DNA of 38,896 nt from Micromonospora sp. ATCC 39149. Lineage in GTDB: Bacteria > Actinomycetota > Actinomycetes > Mycobacteriales > Micromonosporaceae. The stretch is from the NCBI RefSeq assembly GCF_000158815.1, contig NZ_GG657738.1:2873232-2912127 (forward strand). Reading direction: 5' to 3'. The translations under genes were made by a program, and so were the position numbers. Shown here one piece after another: positions 7,601 through 14,118 of this stretch (position 1 is the first letter of the stretch; each line of letters starts with the position of its first letter). The notes under the pieces are model-generated. The model made no database searches. It had not been told where the DNA came from and worked only from the letters and a program-made list of their open reading frames with translations.

Positions 7601-8836
7601 ATGACCGTCCCCGCGCAGCGGGGCCCTCGACGGCCCTCCCTGTCCGGCCGCGTGCTGCCGCTGCTGCTCGTGGTGGCGCTGCTCGCCCCGATGGCGTTCC
7701 TCTTCGTCCAGCAGCACCGCCTCACCGGCGAGGACCGCGACCTGTTGGCCCGCGAGCGGCTGGGCGTGGAGTACCTGCGCGCCCTCGGCCCGCTCACGCT
7801 CGCCCTGGTCGACGCCCAGTCCGCCGCCATCGCCGGCCGGACCGAGTCCCGGGAGGCGCTGAACCGGACGGTCGCGGACGTCGCCGCCATCGACACCCGC
7901 ATCGGCGACGAGCTGCGCACCCACGAGCGGTGGACCGGGCTGCGGGCCAAGCTGGAGGCGCTGCCCGAGAAGGGGCTCACCGACCCGCAGGCGACCTTCG
8001 CCGCGTACGGCGAGGCCACCGACCTGCTGCTGGCCCTGCACCGCAAGGTGCGCGAGGGCTCCGGGCTGATCCGGGACCAGCAGGCCGACTCGTTCTACCT
8101 CCAGGACGCGATCAGCGACGAACTGCCCGAGTCAATGGTGGCGACCGGCCGACTCGCCGACCTGGCCACCGTCGCCTCCAGCCTCCCGGTCGCCGAGCGG
8201 ATCGCCCTGGTGCCCCGGTTGGGTGCCCTGTGGACGGGCGCCATCGGCCCCGCCAACGACCTGATCACCAACCTGCGCGCGGCCGTCGACAGCACGGACA
8301 GCGCCAACCTCGGCGCGAGCGTGCTCAACCACCTGGACACCTACCAGCGCGCCATCGAACGGCTCGGCGCGCTCGCCGCCCCGGCCTCGGCGTCCAGCGT
8401 GACGGACGCGTCGGCGGCGGCCCGCGCGCTCGCCAACCTCGTCGCCGCCCGGACCGCCGCGCAGAACGCCACCAGGCAGCTCCAGCCCGTCATCCTCGAC
8501 GAGTTGGACACGCTGCTGGCCGACCGGCTCGACCGGCTCGACCGGGACCGCCGGCTCACCGGCGGGGCAGCGGGGACGGCGGCCCTGCTGCTCGCCGCGC
8601 TCGGCGCGGTGCTGGTCGCCTCGGCCCGCCGCGCCCGCCGCGCCGAGCGGGACCGCCGGGCCGACGGCGGCGACACGGGCCCGCCGGCCGGCGGCTCCGG
8701 CTGGGAACCCCCGGCCGACTCCCGGCCAGCCGCGCCGATCGGCACGCTCGCCCCGGCCGAGCCCCGGATGCTTCAGCCGGCCGGGCAGGGTCGCGTCGCC
8801 GGTGCCGAGCGGTGGGGGCCCTTCGATGCTCGGTAG
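7601..8836 (+). CDS. Orphan NIT-like membrane sensor protein
   Basis: The 411-residue product has a transmembrane helix at about 15-37, a long helical extracytoplasmic region (about 38-320), a second helix at about 325-345, then a short basic, proline/glycine-rich cytoplasmic tail. The helical region resembles the NIT (nitrate/nitrite-type) sensing domain of the kinase encoded next, but there is no HAMP, histidine or ATPase domain. The start is secured by GGAGGAGAA 6 nt before the ATG. The gene ends 11 bp inside the following kinase gene, so the two are translated together. I infer a sensory partner or decoy for the conservon kinase. It is not one of the four canonical conservon components, and no function has been shown from sequence alone. 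Confidence 0.75.
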   Translation: MTVPAQRGPRRPSLSGRVLPLLLVVALLAPMAFLFVQQHRLTGEDRDLLARERLGVEYLRALGPLTLALVDAQSAAIAGRTESREALNRTVADVAAIDTRIGDELRTHERWTGLRAKLEALPEKGLTDPQATFAAYGEATDLLLALHRKVREGSGLIRDQQADSFYLQDAISDELPESMVATGRLADLATVASSLPVAERIALVPRLGALWTGAIGPANDLITNLRAAVDSTDSANLGASVLNHLDTYQRAIERLGALAAPASASSVTDASAAARALANLVAARTAAQNATRQLQPVILDELDTLLADRLDRLDRDRRLTGGAAGTAALLLAALGAVLVASARRARRAERDRRADGGDTGPPAGGSGWEPPADSRPAAPIGTLAPAEPRMLQPAGQGRVAGAERWGPFDAR

Positions 8837-11672
8837 GCTCCGCATCCGGGGCAAACTCGCCCTGCTCGTGGTCATCCCGCTGCTCAGCATGGTCGGGCTC
8901 GCCGTGCCGATCGTGCTCGACCGGGTCGCCGCCGCCGAGCGGGCGGAGGGCACCGCCGAGGTTGTCCGGGTGGCCAGCCGGGTCGGCAGCCTGGTGCAGG
9001 ACCTCCAGCAGGAGCGCCTGCTCTCCGTCGGCCTGCTGCTCGGCCAGGTGTCCCGTACCGAGCTGATCCAGAAGTCGGCCGCCGTGGACGACCGCGTCGC
9101 CGACATCCGCGCCGAGCTGCGCGGCCAGCTCACCGACCAGGTCACCACCGCCCTCGACGGGCTACGGCGGCTCGCCGACATACGCACCGCCGTGCTCACC
9201 GGCCAGGCCACTGCGGCCCAGGTCATGGACGCCTTCGCCCCGCTCTCCCTGGCGCTGATCGACTCGCTGCGGCTGGCCTGGCAGGTGGACACCACCACCC
9301 CGGCCGGTCAGCAGGTGCTGGCCCTGGACTTGCTGCTGCGCGCCGACGAGAGCCTGGGCGCGTGCTCCACCCTGATCGTCCTGGTCAAGGCGACCAATGA
9401 CCCGAAGACCGTCGCCAGCTACGTCGCCTGCATGGCCGCGCTGAGAGTGGACACCATCCGGTTCCGCAGCCTGATCACCCCGGAGCAGTTGGCGCTGGCC
9501 CTGCTGAACGACACGGCGGTGGCGGCCCGGACCAGCCCGACGTTCGTCGCCGACAGCGCGAGGAACCCCGTCGCCGCCGTCGCGGCGGTGCCGCTGGACA
9601 CGCTCTTCCTCTCCGTGCGGTCGGTCATCACCATCGGTCAGTTCGTGGAGAAGAAGATCGCCGCGGACGTCACCACGCAGGTGCGCGCGGAACAGCGGCG
9701 GGCGCTCGCCGCCGCCTGGGTGGTAGGCGGCACGGCGGCCCTGGTGCTGCTCGCCGTGGTGCTGCTCAGCATGGTGGTGGCCCGGCTGGTCGCCCGCCCG
9801 CTGACCCGACTCACCCGCTCCGCCGACCGGGTCGCCCGGGCCGCCGAGGCCGAGCTGGTGCGGGTCGTCGACGACGAGAGCGAGAACGTACCGCCGGTCC
9901 ACCTCGACCCGATCGACACCCTGGGCCGCGACGAGATCGGCGACCTGGCCCGCGCGTTCGATCGCGTCCAGACCACCGCCGCCCGGCTGGTGGAGCGGCA
10001 GGTCGCCGGCCGGCGCAACGTGGCACAGATGTTCGGGCACGTCGGGCGGCGTACGCAGAACCTGGTGGGCCGGCAGATCGCGCTCATCGACCGACTGGAG
10101 CAGCAGGAGACCGACCCCGGGCGGCTGGAGCACCTGTACCGGCTGGACCACGTCTCCAGCCGGCTGCGCCGCAACGCGGGCAGCCTCGTGGTGCTCTCCG
10201 GCTCGACCGGCACCGACGGGCACGTCGCCCCGGTGCCGCTGCCCGACGTGGTCCGCCTCGCGCTCGGCGAGATCGAGGACTACACCCGGGTCGACATGCA
10301 GGTCCCCGCCGGGGTGTCGGCGGCGCCGGCCACCGTGGGCGACCTCGTGCTGGCACTGGCCGAGCTGATGGAGAACGCCACCGTCTTCTCCCCGCCCCAC
10401 ACCCGGGTTGTGGTGACCGCCGCGCCGACCGAACACGGCATGCGGCTGTCGGTGGTGGACCACGGCATCGGGATGACTGAGGAGCGGCTGGCCGAGGAGA
10501 ACTCCCGGCTCACCCAGCGGGAGCGGCTCGACCTCGCCCCGACCGAGGTGCTCGGACTCTTCGTGGTGGGCCGGCTCGCCCGCCGGCACGGCTGGACCGT
10601 GGACCTCGTCCCGACCGCGGGCGGCGGGATCACCGCCCGGGTGGAGGTCCCGTCGGCGCTGCTGGTCGTACCGCCCGCCGACCGGGCCGGGGCCACGGTG
10701 GCCCGGGCGACCGTGCCGGATTGGCCGGTAACGTCCGGCCGGGCGCTGGCCGCCGTCGCCACCTCGCCCCACCCCGCGCCCATCGGCACCGAGCCGGTCG
10801 ACGGGACCCTGGCGTTCGGCGTGGACCGCGAGCTGCTCAACCGCGCCACCCGGTCGATGAAGTCGGGCGACTCGTGGAACGCCTTCGGGGCGGTCGCGGA
10901 GCCGGCGGCCACGGTCACCAAGTACCCGCAGGCCGCAACGCCCACCCTGGACGCCCCGCCGACCGTCGGGGGCACTCCGGCCGCGCCCGGCGCCGTCGCT
11001 CCCCCGGCGGCGCCCGGCTCGGTCCGGCCACTCGGTGCCGCCGGGCCGGTCGGCGGGGCCGGCGTACCCGACGCCACGCCGGTCCTGCCGGCGCGAACCC
11101 GGCCCGCCTCCCCGACCGGCCCGCTGCTCGGCAACCAGCCGGCCGACCTGCCCGGGCCCCAGGCCGGGGCAAGCGGGCCGGTTGCCGGGGCGCTGCGGAA
11201 CACGTCCGGCATCCGCCAGCGGGTGCCCGGCGCGAACCTGCGCCCCACCGCTCCGGTCGTCGGCCCGGTGGACGCCACCACCGCCGACCCGGCCGCCGCC
11301 CGCGCGCTGGTCGAGGAGTTCGAAGCCGGGGTACGCCGGGCCGAACTGCACCGCCCGGCCGGCGGCCCGGCCACGGCGCCCCCGGTCCCGGCTCCCCCCG
11401 CCGTGGCTCCCCCCGCCGTGGCTCCCCCCGCCGTGGCTCCCCCCGCCGTGGCTCCCCCGGCGGTGGCTTCCCCGCCCGCCGACCGCCCCCGGTTGACTCG
11501 ACGGGTCCCCGGCGCCAACTTGGCCGTCCCGCCGCCCCGGCCCACTCCCCCGGCCAATCCCGGCGACCCCGGAGAGGTACGCGACCTGATCAACCAGTTC
11601 GAGGCGGGCGTCGCCCGTGCACTGCGCGAAGCCCGTCCAGACCGCCGCTACGAAGAGGGATCAAAACGGTGA
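8826..11672 (+). CDS. cvnA: Conservon NIT-domain histidine kinase (CvnA-type)
   Basis: A 948-residue membrane sensor. A helix at about 10-32 and another at about 296-320 flank an extracytoplasmic NIT domain; HAMP follows (about 320-385), then a dimerisation segment containing YRLDHVSSRLRRN and a GHKL ATPase domain with N-box ELMENA near 515 and G1 box DHGIGM near 545. The last 320 residues are a disordered Ala/Pro tail with two copies of RRVPGANL-like motifs and a five-unit APPAV repeat. No response regulator is encoded nearby, as is normal for conservons, where CvnA works with CvnB-D. The ATG at 8826 overlaps the upstream gene by 11 bp; a GTG at 8802 is possible. The stop overlaps the next start as GTGA. 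Confidence 0.92.
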   Translation: MLGRLRIRGKLALLVVIPLLSMVGLAVPIVLDRVAAAERAEGTAEVVRVASRVGSLVQDLQQERLLSVGLLLGQVSRTELIQKSAAVDDRVADIRAELRGQLTDQVTTALDGLRRLADIRTAVLTGQATAAQVMDAFAPLSLALIDSLRLAWQVDTTTPAGQQVLALDLLLRADESLGACSTLIVLVKATNDPKTVASYVACMAALRVDTIRFRSLITPEQLALALLNDTAVAARTSPTFVADSARNPVAAVAAVPLDTLFLSVRSVITIGQFVEKKIAADVTTQVRAEQRRALAAAWVVGGTAALVLLAVVLLSMVVARLVARPLTRLTRSADRVARAAEAELVRVVDDESENVPPVHLDPIDTLGRDEIGDLARAFDRVQTTAARLVERQVAGRRNVAQMFGHVGRRTQNLVGRQIALIDRLEQQETDPGRLEHLYRLDHVSSRLRRNAGSLVVLSGSTGTDGHVAPVPLPDVVRLALGEIEDYTRVDMQVPAGVSAAPATVGDLVLALAELMENATVFSPPHTRVVVTAAPTEHGMRLSVVDHGIGMTEERLAEENSRLTQRERLDLAPTEVLGLFVVGRLARRHGWTVDLVPTAGGGITARVEVPSALLVVPPADRAGATVARATVPDWPVTSGRALAAVATSPHPAPIGTEPVDGTLAFGVDRELLNRATRSMKSGDSWNAFGAVAEPAATVTKYPQAATPTLDAPPTVGGTPAAPGAVAPPAAPGSVRPLGAAGPVGGAGVPDATPVLPARTRPASPTGPLLGNQPADLPGPQAGASGPVAGALRNTSGIRQRVPGANLRPTAPVVGPVDATTADPAAARALVEEFEAGVRRAELHRPAGGPATAPPVPAPPAVAPPAVAPPAVAPPAVAPPAVASPPADRPRLTRRVPGANLAVPPPRPTPPANPGDPGEVRDLINQFEAGVARALREARPDRRYEEGSKR
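11391..11465 (+). repeat. 15-bp tandem repeat in cvnA
   Basis: Four identical units GCTCCCCCCGCCGTG (11391-11450) and a fifth with two changes (11451-11465). They encode five APPAV pentapeptides in the disordered kinase tail. Near-perfect identity at the DNA level, including third positions, indicates recent expansion by slippage. Confidence 0.9.
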
Positions 11673-12133
11673 CCAGCCCGTACCTGCACGAAAACGTCGA
11701 GCACCAGCACCCCGGCAACCTCAGCCCGGAGGCCCGCACGTTCAACTGGCTGCTCGACTCGTTCACCTCCAGCACGGCCGGTGTGGTGGAGGCGATCGCG
11801 GTTTCCTCCGACGGGCTGCTTATGGCCATGTCGGCGATCAAGGACCGGTCGAACGCCGAACGCCTCGCCGCCGTGGTCTCCGGCATGACGAGCCTCGCCG
11901 GCGGCGCGGCGAGCTGGTACGCCCTCGGCGGGCTGAACCGGGTGATCGTCGACATGGCCGACGGCTACCTGCTGATCAGCGCGATCAGCGCCGGTTCGGT
12001 GCTCGGGGTGGTGGCCGACCGGTCGGCGAACCTCGGCACCGTGGCGTACGAGATGACCCTCTTCGCCGGACGGGCCGGCGGTGCCCTCACCCCGCGACTG
12101 ATCGCCGAGCTGAAGAACGCCGTCCAGCAGTGA
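11669..12133 (+). CDS. cvnB: Roadblock/LC7 domain protein (CvnB)
   Basis: A 154-residue protein made of a single Roadblock/LC7 fold (about 20-130), the family that partners Ras-like GTPases in bacteria and eukaryotes. Typical features are NWLLDSF, VSSDGLLMA and the hydrophobic strands around VIVDMADGYLLISAI. It is the second conservon component and is expected to interact with the CvnD GTPase and the kinase at the membrane. The GTG start overlaps the kinase stop (GTGA) and the gene ends in the same way with the next one, so the operon is tightly coupled. Confidence 0.95.
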   Translation: MTSPYLHENVEHQHPGNLSPEARTFNWLLDSFTSSTAGVVEAIAVSSDGLLMAMSAIKDRSNAERLAAVVSGMTSLAGGAASWYALGGLNRVIVDMADGYLLISAISAGSVLGVVADRSANLGTVAYEMTLFAGRAGGALTPRLIAELKNAVQQ

Positions 12134-12591
12134 GCCCGGACGTCGCCGGCACCGGGCCGGATCCGGAACCCGCCGTCCGGATCCGGCCCTACCTGCGGGC
12201 GTCGTCCCCAGGCGACGATCTTCCCGGCCGGGACCCGGAGCTGCCGGCCGGACCACGCCCGTTCGTGCTGACCTCCGGCAGGGTGGCCGGGGTGGACCCG
12301 GCGATCAGCCTGGAGACCCAGGTGACCGCCCGGCCCGACCCCGGCGCCCGGGGCGCGGGACCGGCCTTCCGGCTCACCCCCGAGCTCCAGGCGATCATCG
12401 CGCTCTGCGGGGAACCGATATCGGTGGCGGAGATCTCGGCTCGGACCCGGCTGCACTTCGGCGTCACCCGGGTCCTCGTCGGTGACCTCCGGGCCGCCGG
12501 CCACCTCGACGTGCACGTCAGCACCGCCAACGACGCCCTTGACCCCGACATCATCCTGCGAGTGATTGATGGACTCCGTGCGATCTCCTGA
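12130..12591 (+). CDS. cvnC: DUF742 protein (CvnC)
   Basis: A 153-residue DUF742 member, the third conservon component. The N-terminal half is proline-rich and includes RIRPYLR; the C-terminal half is a winged-helix-like region (LQAIIALCGEPISVAEIS, then RVLVGDLRAAGHLDVH). The start is the GTG in the GTGA overlap with cvnB. The 3' end overlaps cvnD by 23 bp in another frame. By analogy with studied Streptomyces conservons it is a scaffold or DNA-binding-like partner in a membrane-associated heterocomplex; direct activity is not established. Confidence 0.93.
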   Translation: MSPDVAGTGPDPEPAVRIRPYLRASSPGDDLPGRDPELPAGPRPFVLTSGRVAGVDPAISLETQVTARPDPGARGAGPAFRLTPELQAIIALCGEPISVAEISARTRLHFGVTRVLVGDLRAAGHLDVHVSTANDALDPDIILRVIDGLRAIS

Positions 12592-13318
12592 ATGGCCGCC
12601 GGCCCCGCTGGGCGGACTCGCCGCCAACAGCGCCGCCGCCCGCTACGGCACCCCGGCGGGTGCCACGCCGGCCACCGGGCGCGCCACGCCGCCACCGCCG
12701 TACCGGCCGCAAACCGGGCCACGGCACGGCGCACCGGACATCGGTGCGGGCCGAACCCCGCCCCCGATCCCGGTCAAGCTCCTCGTCGCCGGCGGCTTCG
12801 GGGTGGGCAAGACCACCACGGTCGGGGCCATCTCGGAAATCGCGCCCCTGACCACCGAGGCGGAGATGACCAGCGCCGGGATCGGCATCGACGACCCCGG
12901 CGCGCGGTCCGGCAAGACCACCACCACGGTGGCGATGGACTTCGGCTGCGTGACGATCGACCACAGCCTCAAGCTCTACCTCTTCGGTACCCCCGGCCAG
13001 TCCCGCTTCGGGTTCATGTGGGACGACCTGGCCCGGGGGGCGCTCGGCGCGCTGGTGGTGGTGGACAGCGCGCGGCTGGACGACTGCTACCCGGCGATCG
13101 ACTACTTCGAGCGGGCCGGGCTGCCGTTCGTCGTCGGGGTGAACGCCTTCGACGGCCAGGTGGCCCTGGACCTCGCCTCGATCCGGTGGGCCCTGGCCAT
13201 CTCCGACCAGGTGCCCCTGGTGCAGTTCGACGCCCGGGACCGGCTCTCGGTCCGGGACGCCCTGCTGGTCGTCCTGGACCGGGCGTTGGACCGGGCCACC
13301 CGGAACAGGAGGGACTGA
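12569..13318 (+). CDS. cvnD: Ras-like ATP/GTP-binding protein (CvnD)
   Basis: A 249-residue small GTPase-like protein, the fourth conservon component. After a proline-rich leader of about 65 residues come P-loop GGFGVGKTT (near 73), switch-region TTTTVAMDFG, G3-like FGTPGQ (near 139) and a G4-like VNAFDG in place of the classical NKxD, which is usual for the CvnD group. It is thought to act as a G-protein-like switch with the CvnA kinase and the Roadblock protein. The ATG at 12569 is chosen inside the end of cvnC; a TTG one codon upstream and a GTG at 12578 are alternatives. The next gene starts 38 bp later. Confidence 0.93.
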   Translation: MDSVRSPEWPPAPLGGLAANSAAARYGTPAGATPATGRATPPPPYRPQTGPRHGAPDIGAGRTPPPIPVKLLVAGGFGVGKTTTVGAISEIAPLTTEAEMTSAGIGIDDPGARSGKTTTTVAMDFGCVTIDHSLKLYLFGTPGQSRFGFMWDDLARGALGALVVVDSARLDDCYPAIDYFERAGLPFVVGVNAFDGQVALDLASIRWALAISDQVPLVQFDARDRLSVRDALLVVLDRALDRATRNRRD

Positions 13319-13356
13319 ACCGGCCCGGTTCGGTCCACGCGCGGAAGGGTGGCGAC

Positions 13357-13977
13357 ATGAGAGGTGACCTGGACGAGACACTGGCCCGGCTCGCCCGGCG
13401 TGAGGAGGCACTCCGCCGGCGGGGCGTGGACCCGGGTGACGAGTCCGGCCGGGAACCGGCCGCCCCGGGGGAGAACCCGGCCCGGTGGGACGGGTTGGAC
13501 GCCACTACGGCCCTGCGGGCCGAGCCGGGACGTGGCACCATCCCGGCTCCGCAGGCCGAGCCGGGAATTGACGCCGACCAGAATGCGGCGGCCCCCCTGC
13601 CCCCTCGGGCGGGCGGCGTCCCGGCCCCGCCCGCCCGCCCGACGGATGTCGCCGGGTGGGACGCGGTGGAGGAGGTGGCCGACGCTGTCGCCCGGGTGGT
13701 GACGGCGCACCCCGGCATGACGGTCGCCCTGCGGGTCGAGCACGACGGGCAGGCGTACCCGCTGCGGGTCGGCTGGTCGGACGGGCAGGTGACGGTCGGC
13801 GCGGAGGCCACGACCGTACCGCCGCCGGTGTGGCCGCTGTCGGTCAAGACCGTACCGGCGTGGACGTCCGGCGTCGACGGGGTGAAGGCGGACCCGGCGG
13901 CCCGGCTGGCGGAGCTGATCCGGCGCGACCCGTCGCTGCTCGACGGCACCGATCAGCACGCTGACCCCGCGCGCTGA
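13357..13977 (+). CDS. Conservon-linked protein of unknown function
   Basis: A 206-residue soluble protein that I do not recognise. Residues 1-30 are charged and helical (DLDETLARLARREEALRRRG); residues about 30-105 are a disordered Pro/Ala/Gly linker; residues about 108-200 form a compact domain (WDAVEEVADAVARVVTAHPG, then short beta strands around VALRVEHDGQAYPLRV). The ATG is preceded by GGAAGGGTGG. The 38-bp spacing after cvnD and same direction suggest it is the last gene of the conservon operon. The helical N-terminus plus linker would suit an adaptor that contacts a conservon partner, but this is inference. Confidence 0.75.
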   Translation: MRGDLDETLARLARREEALRRRGVDPGDESGREPAAPGENPARWDGLDATTALRAEPGRGTIPAPQAEPGIDADQNAAAPLPPRAGGVPAPPARPTDVAGWDAVEEVADAVARVVTAHPGMTVALRVEHDGQAYPLRVGWSDGQVTVGAEATTVPPPVWPLSVKTVPAWTSGVDGVKADPAARLAELIRRDPSLLDGTDQHADPAR

Positions 13978-14050
13978 CCCGCCGCGTCCTCGCCCCGCCC
14001 GGCAACGCCACCGCCGCGCCGGCCAGGGCGGCTGCTCGCCACCTGGCGGC

Positions 14051-14106
14051 GTGAGAGGGGAACCCCTCTCTACCGCAGGCGTTAACAAGGGGCCCCTCCT
14101 TGCGGC
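14051..14106 (+). repeat. Two-palindrome interspersed repeat, copy 1
   Basis: The first palindrome is GAGAGGGG-AA-CCCCTCTC (perfect 8-bp arms), the second is CAAGGGGCCCCTCCTTG, with CTACCGCAGGCGTTAA between. Two more copies lie at 20982 and 30833 in the same orientation. This copy lies directly upstream of the -10 of the Cdc48-like ATPase gene; its TTAACA (14082-14087) resembles a -35 at a long 19-bp spacing. Confidence 0.85.
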
Positions 14107-14112
14107 TAACCT
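14107..14112 (+). promoter_or_regulatory. -10 element of a leaderless transcript
   Basis: TAACCT ends 6 nt before the GTG start of the Cdc48-like gene, and no ribosome-binding site is present. It begins exactly where repeat copy 1 ends. Confidence 0.55.
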
Positions 14113-14118
14113 CGGGCG

